Position numbers and translations under genes: made by a program. Positions 19,183 through 27,410 of a stretch of DNA of 64,000 nucleotides are shown one piece after another (the stretch's first letter is position 1; every line of letters begins with the position of its first letter). Origin of the DNA: Billgrantia gudaonensis (lineage in GTDB: Bacteria > Pseudomonadota > Gammaproteobacteria > Pseudomonadales > Halomonadaceae); NCBI RefSeq assembly GCF_900100195.1, contig NZ_FNES01000004.1, positions 223,209-287,208 on the forward strand. Direction: 5' to 3'. Below the pieces are notes generated by a model, which searched no databases, was not told where the DNA came from, and was given only the letters and a program-made list of their open reading frames with translations.

Positions 19183-19998
19183 TCAGTGCACGGATGGATC
19201 CGCGTTCTCTTCTTCGGCTTCTGCGGGCATGCCTTCATCGGCGGGGTCGCCCTTGCGCTGGGCACCGACGCGGGCACCGCCACGAGCCAGGCGACTCAGC
19301 CGATTGAAGTTGCGCATCGACTGCAGATGAATGAACAGCAACTCGAGCTCGTCATTGCCCAGCATGGTCTTGAGCGTCTCGTCGTCCAGGGCCTTGAGCT
19401 TGTTGCGATTGACCGCCTTGAAGCCGGTCAGCGTTCGCGCACCGCCCTCGGCCTGGCGCACCTGGGCCTGGACGTCCTCGAGCAGGTCGAGCTCCACCAA
19501 GCGCTTGCCGAACGCCCGCGTGCGCTGGAAGTGCGCCTGGTAGTCCTGCAGAAAGGTCAGCACGCGCTCGAGATACTGGGTGCGCTCACCGTCGCTGTCG
19601 AAGAAGCGCTCGCCCTTGCCATCCTGATTGAGGCCCTCGTACTCCTCGTCGATGCACAAGGTGAAAGTCTTGCCGCCCTCGCTCGAGGCGAAGACGAAAG
19701 GGTAGCGACGCAGAAAGGCCGGTACGTATTCGCCCCGCCACTGGCCCTCGGCATCCACCATGAGGTTGCTGTCCTGGGTCAGCCCCAGTACCGCGACCGG
19801 TACCACGGCCCCTTCCTCGGCCTCGGTGAAGACGATGGGCAGGTCGGTGGCCGCGGCCGGAAACTCGGCGGCCATCAGCGGCACGGAGTTGACCGTGGCG
19901 GCAAAGCCGAAGTCGGTGCCCACCTTGAGCGAGTAGGGGCCGTGCTTGTCGCGGGTGATCGGCTGGACGTTGCGATAGATCAGTAGCTGTGTCGCCAT
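19183..19998 (-). CDS. SapC family protein
   Basis: A 271-residue protein matching the SapC family, named after an S-layer-associated locus of Campylobacter; its biochemical role is not established. Family-like features are VPVAVLGL and YVPAFLRRYPFVF in the N-terminal half and ELELLFIHLQSMRNFNRL near residue 220. The C-terminal 35 residues are Arg/Gly then Glu-rich and are probably disordered. No signal peptide is visible. ATG 19998 has GGAGA eight bases upstream. The gene starts 19 bp after the unknown 310-residue gene and ends 99 bp before the giant LEPR-XLL gene, so all three are probably co-transcribed. Inference: it helps to produce, export or anchor the giant repeat protein. Family assignment is fairly sure; function is open. 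Confidence 0.82.
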   Translation of the reverse strand: MATQLLIYRNVQPITRDKHGPYSLKVGTDFGFAATVNSVPLMAAEFPAAATDLPIVFTEAEEGAVVPVAVLGLTQDSNLMVDAEGQWRGEYVPAFLRRYPFVFASSEGGKTFTLCIDEEYEGLNQDGKGERFFDSDGERTQYLERVLTFLQDYQAHFQRTRAFGKRLVELDLLEDVQAQVRQAEGGARTLTGFKAVNRNKLKALDDETLKTMLGNDELELLFIHLQSMRNFNRLSRLARGGARVGAQRKGDPADEGMPAEAEEENADPSVH

Positions 19999-20017
19999 CG
20001 TGTTCTCCAGTGGTTGG

Positions 20018-20950
20018 TCAGGCTTGCGTCTTGTGTCGTCGTTTTCGTTGTGGAGTGGTGCCGGGTATGCGGTTGCTGCGCCGTGGCGGTTCGACCTGAT
20101 GGCTGCGGTGGCGTTTGGTGCCGTGGTAGCAGGTCAAGAAGGGCTCCTCACCCGCCCCCCGGCCGAATGAAAGGTTGCCCAGCGTTTCGCTGCCATGGCG
20201 AGCCATCCAGTCGATCAAGGTCTGCCGGCTCGTCGTCTGCCACTCGCGAGCCAGCGAGAACAGCGGCCCCGCCAAGGTGCCGAGCGGCAGCCCCGCACGA
20301 TGCAGGTGCAGGTTGAGAGAATCACGTCCGGTCGGCTCGCCGGCCTGCATCTCCTCGATACGCACCGTCACCGGCGGCCACGCCGCCTGAGCCAGGGCGA
20401 AGCTGATCTGCAACTGCTCGATCACATCGTGCATCGGGCTCATCGGATGGCATTCCAGCTCGGCCTCGATGGCCTCACGCGCCTCATGAGCGGTAGGCAG
20501 CAAGACGTAATCCGAACTGGCGGCACACTCATCGGCACGCCATTTCCAGGCGCGATACATGACATGGCGTCGTGCAGCGGGCAGAGGCTCACTGGGTGAG
20601 TCGGTTTCCCAGTAAACCTTGCAGCGATCGTCCTCGACCCCGAGGTGAAGAAAGTGCGGCAGCGCCTCGGGATCGGCCAAGCCTGCCAGGAACGCCTCTC
20701 GATCCGCCTCGAGCATGCCCAGCGTCGCCAGAGTGTCTCCGAGTACGGATGCCAGCCGTTGCGGCGCCATCGAAGATACCGGCAGACTGAACAGGCAACG
20801 CTGGGTCGACCACTGCCCGGGCCGGCATTTAGCCGACATCTCGCTCAAATAGGGCACGTCAAAGCTTCCGAGCATTGCTTGCAGTACTTCGGCGGCTCGG
20901 TTTCCGGCATCGAAGCGGCCGGGATCAGCGTTGGCCCATGGCAAGGACAT
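20018..20950 (-). CDS. Uncharacterised protein between tolC and sapC
   Basis: A 310-residue protein I cannot assign. I chose ATG 20950 (MSLPWANADPG): it has purine-rich GGGAGACGAGG upstream and overlaps the end of tolC by 26 bp, which suggests translational coupling. A longer in-frame start at 21016 would lie deep inside tolC. There is no signal peptide or membrane segment. The body alternates hydrophobic strands with charged turns (CKVYWETD, VMYRAWKWR, SLNLHLHRAG, FLTCYHG), suggesting a soluble beta-rich or mixed domain. The last 35 residues are extremely basic (Arg/Lys/Pro). Its conserved-looking place between a TolC channel and SapC/LEPR-XLL genes suggests a cytoplasmic role in making or modifying the giant protein. 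That is inference only. Confidence 0.75.
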   Translation of the reverse strand: MSLPWANADPGRFDAGNRAAEVLQAMLGSFDVPYLSEMSAKCRPGQWSTQRCLFSLPVSSMAPQRLASVLGDTLATLGMLEADREAFLAGLADPEALPHFLHLGVEDDRCKVYWETDSPSEPLPAARRHVMYRAWKWRADECAASSDYVLLPTAHEAREAIEAELECHPMSPMHDVIEQLQISFALAQAAWPPVTVRIEEMQAGEPTGRDSLNLHLHRAGLPLGTLAGPLFSLAREWQTTSRQTLIDWMARHGSETLGNLSFGRGAGEEPFLTCYHGTKRHRSHQVEPPRRSNRIPGTTPQRKRRHKTQA

Positions 20951-22337
20951 TGGCCTCGTCTCCCAGCAGGGCATCGATGCGTTCGAACTCTTCCGGCGCC
21001 AGCACACCGGCTGCATGTTTCAGCTCGAGAACGCTGAGTAGATAATCGTAGCGCGCCGACGCCAGCTCGCTGCGGGCAAAGAAGAGATCGCGCTCCGCAT
21101 CGAGCAGGTCGAGCACCGGGATGACGCCAGACTCGACCCCCACCTCGCGCGACTCGACCACGCGTTCGCTGGCTTCGAGGGATTCGGTCAGCGAGCGCTC
21201 CCGGGCCATGGCGGTGAGGATGCCCTGATACCCCCCTTGCACCTGACGGTCGATATTGCGGACCACGCCTTCCAGGCGGGACTGGGCGGCACTGATGCGA
21301 CTCTCGCCTTCACGAACCCGTGATGAGGTCATTCCACCCCGGTAGATCGGCACGTTGAGTGAAACCGCGATGTCCTGGGTTTCGACTTCACTGCCACCCC
21401 CGAACAGCGATCCCTCAGTCTCTTCCGAGTCGTAGCTGACCACCAGGTCCAGGGTGGGGTAGTGGCCACCACGACGCACCTTCACCTCCTGGCTTGCCAC
21501 GTCACCGGCCAGCCTTGCCGCCTGGAGACGGGGACTGCGTTCGACGGCCAATTCCAGCCAGGCATCCACGGAGTCGGGATCGGGTCGCGAGAGTTCCAGA
21601 GAGTCGTTGACCGGCCTCAGCGCAGAAGGCCGCTCGCCGGTGACTTCGGCCAACCCCTCGAGAGCATCGCGAAGCTCGTTCTCGACTTCCAGCTCACGTG
21701 CCACTACCTGCTGTAGACGCGCTTCGGCATCGAGCAGATCGACCTCCCTGGCCAGACCGTCTTCGTGTCGCGTCTTTACCATTTCGAAGTTGGCCTCCAC
21801 GGAAGACTTCTCCGCTCTCACGAAGTGGAGGGTCTCGTACAGCGACAGGGCATCGAAATAACGGCGAGCGACTCGCAGAAACAGATCCTGACGGGCCACT
21901 TCCAGCTCGGCCGAGGCTTGCTGAATTTCCAGCTTGGCCTTGTCGAGCTCGGCCCATCGGGAATAGTCGTAGATGGACTGCTCGATGGAAGCGCCATAGG
22001 TCGTGGTCGGGAATGAGGTACTGCCACTGGCATACTCCTCATTGTCGGAACTGACGATGTCCTGCTGGCGCTCGATGCGCTCGGCCGTCAATGTCACCTG
22101 GGGCAATAGTGCCGCTCGAGCCTGCACGTAGCGCTCGTCGACCGCCTGCCTGCCGTAGAACTCCTCCCGGTATTCAGGGTCGTTGCGCTCGGCCAGCGCC
22201 AAGGAGTCGCTGAGCCCCACGGCCAAGGCGAACCCACTCACGGCCAGTAACGATACGGCCACGGCGCCAGCCATCGGAAGGCGGGAAAAAACGCGTGGAG
22301 CAACGGAATCGGGTCGGCAGGGGACGTTGGCTGTCAT
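20925..22337 (-). CDS. TolC-family outer membrane efflux/secretion channel
   Basis: A 470-residue outer-membrane factor that would form the trimeric channel-tunnel used by type I secretion and tripartite efflux. Residues about 20-40 (AVAVSLLAVSGFALA) form a signal peptide. The mature part has the two-fold repeated architecture of long coiled-coil helices (AELEVARQDLFLRVARRY, VVESREVGVESGVI) and amphipathic strands, including the late LDLLDAERDLFFARSELA helix typical of TolC repeats. Length matches the family. ATG 22337 has AAGGA upstream. It is the first gene of the operon that leads into the giant LEPR-XLL gene, so it is more likely a dedicated secretion channel than a drug-efflux component. 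No ABC transporter or membrane-fusion gene lies in the window; it could lie beyond the left edge. Confidence 0.92.
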   Translation of the reverse strand: MTANVPCRPDSVAPRVFSRLPMAGAVAVSLLAVSGFALAVGLSDSLALAERNDPEYREEFYGRQAVDERYVQARAALLPQVTLTAERIERQQDIVSSDNEEYASGSTSFPTTTYGASIEQSIYDYSRWAELDKAKLEIQQASAELEVARQDLFLRVARRYFDALSLYETLHFVRAEKSSVEANFEMVKTRHEDGLAREVDLLDAEARLQQVVARELEVENELRDALEGLAEVTGERPSALRPVNDSLELSRPDPDSVDAWLELAVERSPRLQAARLAGDVASQEVKVRRGGHYPTLDLVVSYDSEETEGSLFGGGSEVETQDIAVSLNVPIYRGGMTSSRVREGESRISAAQSRLEGVVRNIDRQVQGGYQGILTAMARERSLTESLEASERVVESREVGVESGVIPVLDLLDAERDLFFARSELASARYDYLLSVLELKHAAGVLAPEEFERIDALLGDEANVLAMGQR

Positions 22338-22565
22338 GCTGTTCCTTGTCGATGGTTTGGGCTAGCGTAGGCGGTTGACGGCGGTCAAGCGTCGCCATTG
22401 CCAGTAACGTTAGGTTACAATGCGCGATGAGACAACCGCGAACGTAGCACTTTGTAATGAACAACCTAGTTCGTCGGAACCTAATCTTCATCCCATGCCG
22501 TTTCGTAAAAACCTCCATTCCGTCCAGATCCTCGACATCCCCCAGTCGTCCCCCATGGCATCATC
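22338..22565. promoter_or_regulatory. Divergent promoter region with repeated AACCTA motifs
   Basis: A 228-bp region between tolC (minus) and the first AraC regulator (plus), AT-richer than its surroundings. AACCTA occurs three times: on the minus strand at 22411-22416 and on the plus strand at 22463-22468 and 22478-22483, the latter two as direct repeats 15 bp apart. An inverted repeat GTAAC-N5-GTTAC spans 22404-22418. On the minus strand TTGTCT-N17-TAACGT is a weak sigma70-like candidate promoter for tolC. These are plausible operator sites for the adjacent AraC pair; the assignment is inference. Confidence 0.4.
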
Positions 22566-23579
22566 ATGACCACGACCCAGACACCGATACGAGAATCGCT
22601 GTACACCGACCATCTGCCGACCTGCGATGGAGAGGCGCTGTGGCATGAGTTGCTGACTCCCATCACGACCCCACAACGACTGCATCGCACACCAACCGTG
22701 GGGCGCGTCGACGCTTGGCTGTATGGCGACATGCTGATCAGCGAAGCTCAAGCCTCGCCGCAGAGAACCGTCCGCAATCGACGCCAGTTGGCTGCCGGGC
22801 CGCTTCCCGCTTACAACCTGCTCTTCGTCCTCGAGGGCCGGATGCGCTACGAAGACGGCCGTCGCGATCGCACCCTGCAACCCGGCGACCTGCTCATCGA
22901 AGACCTGACAGAAAAACGCACCATCACCACCCCTACGTACAGCCGATCCATCAACCTGATGGTACCCAGGGAGGGGCTCGACGAGGGGCTGCATGGCAGC
23001 ATCCTGGAGCGCCACAGTGCACCGGCAAGGCTGTTGAGCCGACATGTCCACGCCCTGTTGGAGAGCCTTCCGACGCTGCACGCACGGCACTGCGACGACA
23101 CCCTGAAAACCCTTCAGCGTCTGATCGCCGCCTGCGCCGGTGATGGCGACGTCCAGTCACGACGTCAAATACGACGCACCCTGCGAGACGACATCGAGCG
23201 TTTCATCGAGCGTCATCTGTTCGACACCCGGCTGGGTAACGCCAGCCTCTGCCGGCACTATCGACTGTCACGCACGCAGCTCTACCGGCTGTTTCGACAG
23301 CAAGGAGGAATCAAGGAAGTCATCCTGCGCAAACGTCTCGACTGGGTACATGACCAGTTGTGTCGAGGCGAGGGTGGGGCCAAACCCGATACGGAAACCC
23401 TGGCGCTGATGTGCGGCTTCGCCAGTGGCAAGGCCTTGGAAACAGCATACCGGGGCTATTTTTCAGTATCGATGGAGGATACCTGGCACGCCGACACCGC
23501 GTCGTTTCCAACGACGAGCCGACAAGGGCTGACCCGCCTCTTTTCTCGCCTTGGTCAGTTTCCCCACACGCCGACATGA
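22566..23579 (+). CDS. AraC-family transcriptional regulator
   Basis: A 337-residue regulator. The N-terminal ~170 residues look like the cupin-type sensing domain (LPAYNLLFVLEGRMRYEDG, LQPGDLLIEDL). The C-terminal ~100 residues form the double helix-turn-helix of the AraC family (ASLCRHYRLSRTQLYRLFRQQGGI, then ETLALMCGFASGKALETAYRGYF). It is divergent from the tolC/LEPR-XLL operon and probably controls it. ATG 22566 has no clear Shine-Dalgarno sequence. The stop overlaps the start of a second AraC-like gene at ATGA, so the two are translated from one mRNA. The ligand is unknown. Confidence 0.88.
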   Translation: MTTTQTPIRESLYTDHLPTCDGEALWHELLTPITTPQRLHRTPTVGRVDAWLYGDMLISEAQASPQRTVRNRRQLAAGPLPAYNLLFVLEGRMRYEDGRRDRTLQPGDLLIEDLTEKRTITTPTYSRSINLMVPREGLDEGLHGSILERHSAPARLLSRHVHALLESLPTLHARHCDDTLKTLQRLIAACAGDGDVQSRRQIRRTLRDDIERFIERHLFDTRLGNASLCRHYRLSRTQLYRLFRQQGGIKEVILRKRLDWVHDQLCRGEGGAKPDTETLALMCGFASGKALETAYRGYFSVSMEDTWHADTASFPTTSRQGLTRLFSRLGQFPHTPT

Positions 23580-24400
23580 TGTCCGAGCACACCATTGTCC
23601 AGGCCCTGCGCATCGCCGACCTGGCCCTCTACCGACTGGACGCGGGCAGCTACTGCCTCGCCACCCCCGAGGGACACCGCAGCACCCTGCGCTATGCGTC
23701 GCTACTGCTAACGGAGTCGACCGGCTGCCAACTGAGTGACGAGGATGGCACCGTGCCACGGCAGTTGCCGGCCAGCACGGCGTGCCTGCTCACCCACCAC
23801 GTTTCGCAACGCATCACCGTCAGTGAACCAACCTGGGTGTTACGGTTGCCGACCTTCCGCCTGAGCGGTTGTCCTCTGTCGTTGCCCATGATAGCCATGG
23901 CTCAGGAGATGCAGGTGCTGCTCTTCAGCATCCCCGCCATTCTCGCCGATGCGGCCCACCTGCCGCCCGTGGGCCAGCGTCACGCCGCTCTGGCCATCGA
24001 GTCTCTGCTGCAGCCGCTGGTGCAAGGCCACGAGCCCGAGGAGTCAGCGGACATCACCTCGGTCATCCTGCGTGCCGAAGGCGAGACGGATGCCAATGTC
24101 GCCGACAGCGCCAAGGCGCTGGGCGTGTCGCGCTCCCGGCTCTACGAAACGCTACGCCCCTATGGGGGCTTTCACACGCTGCTGAATGCCGCTCGCCTGG
24201 ATCGCGTGGCACGCCGCCTGCTGATGCCGGAATACGCCGATCACTCGATCAAGGAAATCCTTCACGACACGCCCTTCACGCGAGCGGACCAGTTTCACCG
24301 CCTGTTCAAGCAGCGCTACGCCGAAACGGCCAGACGGTGGCGCAGCGCACCGCTCCCCACGTTGCCCGCAACCATCGCCCCCGTCCCAGTCCACCTTTGA
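23576..24400 (+). CDS. AraC-like regulator, second of a coupled pair
   Basis: A 274-residue protein starting at ATG 23576, inside the ATGATG where the upstream AraC gene stops (4-bp overlap). The C-terminal ~100 residues carry an AraC-type DNA-binding region (NVADSAKALGVSRSRLYETL, followed by SIKEILHDTPFTRADQFHRLF). The N-terminal part (LALYRLDAGSYCLATPEG, ITVSEPTWVLRLPTF) resembles a short cupin-like sensor but is weakly conserved. Its layout parallels the upstream gene with clear divergence, so the two may act as a heteromeric or antagonistic pair. It ends about 85 bp before a terminator that belongs to the opposing tRNA-Ala. Target and ligand are unknown. Confidence 0.82.
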   Translation: MMSEHTIVQALRIADLALYRLDAGSYCLATPEGHRSTLRYASLLLTESTGCQLSDEDGTVPRQLPASTACLLTHHVSQRITVSEPTWVLRLPTFRLSGCPLSLPMIAMAQEMQVLLFSIPAILADAAHLPPVGQRHAALAIESLLQPLVQGHEPEESADITSVILRAEGETDANVADSAKALGVSRSRLYETLRPYGGFHTLLNAARLDRVARRLLMPEYADHSIKEILHDTPFTRADQFHRLFKQRYAETARRWRSAPLPTLPATIAPVPVHL

Positions 24401-24483
24401 TGGCTTGTGCAGATGTCCCCACCGCCCGGCTGACGAAGGCCCTGAAACAGGTTGGAGTTTTCCGGGAGTTTTACGAGCACACG

Positions 24484-24516
24484 AAAAAGCCGCTTAGCGG
24501 GATGCGCTAAGCGGCT
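24484..24516 (-). terminator. Intrinsic terminator of tRNA-Ala
   Basis: Perfect 11-bp inverted repeat, AGCCGCTTAGC at 24488-24498 and GCTAAGCGGCT at 24506-24516, with a 7-nt loop. Read on the minus strand it is followed by a T5 run (24484-24488). It lies 17 bp downstream of the tRNA-Ala CCA end. Confidence 0.88.
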
Positions 24517-24533
24517 GATTCGATGAAACTTGT

Positions 24534-24609
24534 TGGTGGAGCCTAGCGGGATCGAACCGCTGACCTCAACACTGCCAGTGTTGCGCTCTCCCAGCTGAGC
24601 TAAGGCCCC
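24534..24609 (-). tRNA. tRNA-Ala (anticodon GGC)
   Basis: 76-nt cloverleaf with encoded CCA. The acceptor stem GGGGCCT pairs with AGGCTCC (one G-U). The anticodon stem CAACA/TGTTG encloses the loop CTGGCAG, giving anticodon GGC, which reads GCC/GCU alanine codons. The T-loop is TTCGATC. A canonical promoter and terminator flank it, so it is a single-gene unit. Confidence 0.97.
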
Positions 24610-24640
24610 ACTTCGTCTCGCCTCGGCGAGAACGAGGCGT

Positions 24641-24668
24641 ATCATACCACCCCGATGGCGACCGTCAA
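24641..24668 (-). promoter_or_regulatory. Sigma70 promoter of tRNA-Ala
   Basis: On the minus strand: TTGACG (24663-24668), a 16-bp spacer, then TATGAT (24641-24646), followed by a GC-rich discriminator ACGCC. The GC-rich discriminator is typical of stringently controlled stable-RNA promoters. The tRNA 5' end lies about 32 bp downstream. Confidence 0.8.
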
Positions 24669-24825
24669 CACCCGATGCAACGCGAATCCTTCTTTTTTGA
24701 TGACACTCCGGGTTATCGTTGATGACTAATTTTCCTGGGCCGCCGACTGTGGCAAGCTTATCTCGGTTTGAGTGTCGTGCCAGGCAGGTTCCGGGGTCCA
24801 TCCGCCGCGCCGAGGAGCATCAGCA

Positions 24826-25473
24826 TTGATCAAGGTTCTTATCGTCGACGACCACCACCTGGTACGCACCAGCCTCGCCCGCCTGCTGGATGGCGAAGAC
24901 GGCCTGCAGGTGATCGGCGAAGCCGCCAATGGCGAGGAAGCGATCAGCCTCAGCCGCAGCCTGAAGCCCGACGTCGTGCTGATGGACCTACGCATGCCGG
25001 GAATCGGCGGCCTGGAGGCCACTCGCAAGATCGTGCGCAGCGACCCCGACATTCGCGTCCTCGCTCTGACCGGCTTCATGGAAGACAGCTTCGCCCAGCG
25101 ACTCCTGGAGGCCGGTGCGGGGGGCTTCATCAGCAAGGAAACCCAGGTTGCCGACATGGTCGATGCCGTGCGCAGCGTCTTCGCCGGACGCCGCTACATC
25201 AGTGCGGACATTGCCCAGCGTCTGGTCCTGTCGCGCTTCGACCCCGACGAGAACCCATTCGATCAGCTCTCCCACCGCGAACTTCAGGTGGCGATGATGA
25301 TCGTCAATTGCCAGCGCGTGGCCGAGATCTCCGATCGGCTGTTTCTCAGTCCCAAGACGGTCAATACCTACCGGTACCGAATCTTCGAGAAGCTTGGCGT
25401 GGAAACCGACGTGGAGCTGACCCACCTCGGGCTGCGCTATGGGCTGGTGGCCGGCTTCGACACCACCCATTGA
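24826..25473 (+). CDS. gacA: GacA/UvrY-type response regulator
   Basis: A 215-residue response regulator of the Gac/BarA-UvrY pathway. In related bacteria it activates small RNAs that titrate the post-transcriptional regulator CsrA/RsmA. The receiver domain has the acidic pair D8/D9, phospho-acceptor D54 in VVLMDLRMPG and the lysine in ISKE. The C-terminal LuxR/NarL helix-turn-helix reads FDQLSHRELQVAMMIV and FLSPKTVNTYRYRIFEKLGV. I chose TTG 24826 because GAGGAG lies eight bases upstream and the product then begins (M)IKVLIVDDHH, the family N-terminus, at normal length. The order gacA-uvrC-pgsA is conserved in pseudomonads. The sensor kinase is not in the window. Confidence 0.93.
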   Translation: MIKVLIVDDHHLVRTSLARLLDGEDGLQVIGEAANGEEAISLSRSLKPDVVLMDLRMPGIGGLEATRKIVRSDPDIRVLALTGFMEDSFAQRLLEAGAGGFISKETQVADMVDAVRSVFAGRRYISADIAQRLVLSRFDPDENPFDQLSHRELQVAMMIVNCQRVAEISDRLFLSPKTVNTYRYRIFEKLGVETDVELTHLGLRYGLVAGFDTTH

Positions 25474-25528
25474 GCCACTCGATCTGTTACGCTGGACGCC
25501 TTCGTTCGCCACGCATTCCATTCGCCAG

Positions 25529-27343
25529 ATGCCTTTCGATTCTCGGCAATTCCTCGCCAACCTCACCCAGGCACCGGGCGTGTATCGCATGCTCGACGAC
25601 CAGGGCGACACGCTCTACGTGGGCAAGGCCAAGCGACTCAAGGCGCGACTGGCCAGCTACTTCCGCGGCACCCTGAACGCCAAGACCCAGGCGATGGTAT
25701 CGCGCATCGCCGATGTTCAGGTCACCGTCACGCAAAGCGAAACCGAAGCGTTGCTGCTCGAGCAGACCCTAATCAAGGAGCTGCGCCCGCCGTACAACAT
25801 CCTGCTGCGCGACGACAAGTCCTACCCCTTCGTGTTCGTCAGCGACCGTCATCCCTATCCGGCGCTGGAGTACAAACGCGCCCGCCGCCGCCATGACGAT
25901 GGCCGCTACCTGGGGCCCTACCCCAGCAGCGGTGCGGTACGCGAGAGCCTGTCGTTGATGCAGAAGATCTTTCGCATCCGCAACTGCGAAGACAGCGTCT
26001 TCGCTCACCGCACACGCCCCTGCTTGCAGTACCAGATCCAGCGCTGCAGCGCCCCCTGCGTCGGCTACATCAGCGAGGCCGACTATCGGCGCGACTTGGA
26101 GCATGCCGTCATGTGCCTCGAAGGCAAGAGCGAGGCGGTCACTCAAGAGCTCACCGACGCCATGGAGAGAGCCAGTCGTGCACTGGCCTTCGAGGAAGCC
26201 GCCCGCCTGCGCGACCAGGTCCAGCAGTTGCGCCAGCTTCAGCAACGCCAGTTCGTCGATACCGAAGGCGGCGATGCCGATGTATTCGCGCTGACCAGCC
26301 GCCCCGGGGCCCAATGCATTTCCGTGCTTGCGGTGCGTCAGGGACGTCTGCTCGGCGCCCGGCACCATACCCCGAGCAACGGCCTCGACCTCGCACCCGA
26401 GGTTCTGCTCGGCGATTTCATCAGCCAGTACTATCTGGGGCAGGGTCGTGAAATTCCCCGCGAAGTCATCACCAGCCACTCGCTTCCCGACCCCAACGTC
26501 CTCGAAAGCGCGCTGAGCGCCCGGGCCGAACGCCGCGTGCGCGTCACCCATCGGGTTCGCGGCCACCGCAGCCAGTGGCTGGAACTCGCCCGGACCAATG
26601 CCGAACAGCACCTGGCGAGCCAACTGGCCAATCAAGGCGAACTGGATCGCCGCTTCGCAGCACTGCGTGACGCTCTCGAACTCAACGAGATGCCCGAGCG
26701 GCTGGAGTGCTTCGACATCAGCCACAGCCAAGGCGAAGCCACCGTGGCCTCCTGCGTGGTCTTCGACCGAAACGGACCGCGAAAATCGGACTATCGTCGC
26801 TTCAACATCGCCGGCGTGGCCGCTGGAGACGACTATGCCGCCATGCGGCAGGCGCTCGAGCGTCGCTTTCGCCGTCTGGCGGAGGGCGAAGGGGCAACAC
26901 CGGACATTCTGCTGGTCGATGGCGGCAAGGGGCAGCTCAACCAGGCTCGCGACGTGCTCGCCGAGCTGGGACTGGAACGCATTCGACTACTGGGCGTGGC
27001 CAAGGGCACGACTCGCAAGGCGGGCCTGGAGACGCTGTTCCTGGAAACCGTCGACAGAACACTGGACCTCGAAGCCACCTCCCCGGCGCTGCATCTGGTC
27101 CAGCACGTGCGCGACGAAGCGCACCGCTTTGCCATCACCGGCCACCGCACGCGGCGCGACAAGCACCGCCGCAGCTCGACGCTGGAGGGGATTGCCGGCG
27201 TCGGCCCCAAGCGCCGGCGGGAATTGTTACGCTTTTTCGGCGGTCTGCAGGGCGTCAAACGGGCCAGCCGCGCGGAACTCGCCCGCGTGCCGGGAATCAG
27301 CGCAGCGCTCGCCGACACCATTCATCGCGCCCTGCATGGATGA
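25529..27343 (+). CDS. uvrC: Excinuclease ABC subunit C
   Basis: A 604-residue nucleotide-excision-repair nuclease that makes both incisions around lesions marked by UvrA/UvrB. It has an N-terminal GIY-YIG nuclease (GVYRMLDDQGDTLYVGKAK), a Cys-rich segment (CLQYQIQRCSAPCVGYI), a UVR motif near residue 210 (RALAFEEAARLRDQVQQL), the RNase H-like second nuclease (CFDISHSQGE, DILLVDGGKGQL) and C-terminal helix-hairpin-helix repeats (LEGIAGVGPKRRRELL). ATG 25529 gives the normal length and start (MPFDSRQFL); the ribosome site is weak, which fits coupling to gacA 55 bp upstream. pgsA follows. Confidence 0.97.
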   Translation: MPFDSRQFLANLTQAPGVYRMLDDQGDTLYVGKAKRLKARLASYFRGTLNAKTQAMVSRIADVQVTVTQSETEALLLEQTLIKELRPPYNILLRDDKSYPFVFVSDRHPYPALEYKRARRRHDDGRYLGPYPSSGAVRESLSLMQKIFRIRNCEDSVFAHRTRPCLQYQIQRCSAPCVGYISEADYRRDLEHAVMCLEGKSEAVTQELTDAMERASRALAFEEAARLRDQVQQLRQLQQRQFVDTEGGDADVFALTSRPGAQCISVLAVRQGRLLGARHHTPSNGLDLAPEVLLGDFISQYYLGQGREIPREVITSHSLPDPNVLESALSARAERRVRVTHRVRGHRSQWLELARTNAEQHLASQLANQGELDRRFAALRDALELNEMPERLECFDISHSQGEATVASCVVFDRNGPRKSDYRRFNIAGVAAGDDYAAMRQALERRFRRLAEGEGATPDILLVDGGKGQLNQARDVLAELGLERIRLLGVAKGTTRKAGLETLFLETVDRTLDLEATSPALHLVQHVRDEAHRFAITGHRTRRDKHRRSSTLEGIAGVGPKRRRELLRFFGGLQGVKRASRAELARVPGISAALADTIHRALHG

Positions 27344-27410
27344 AGCCGAAGCGGGTCGCTAGAATGGCAAGCTCGGACGAACACCCAATACCCCAAGGAC
27401 ACCGCCCATA

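Noticed and set aside
20951-21016. Longer N-terminus for the 310-aa unknown protein starting at 21016
   Set aside because: It would overlap tolC by 92 bp with no ribosome site; ATG 20950 has a purine-rich site and a short overlap.
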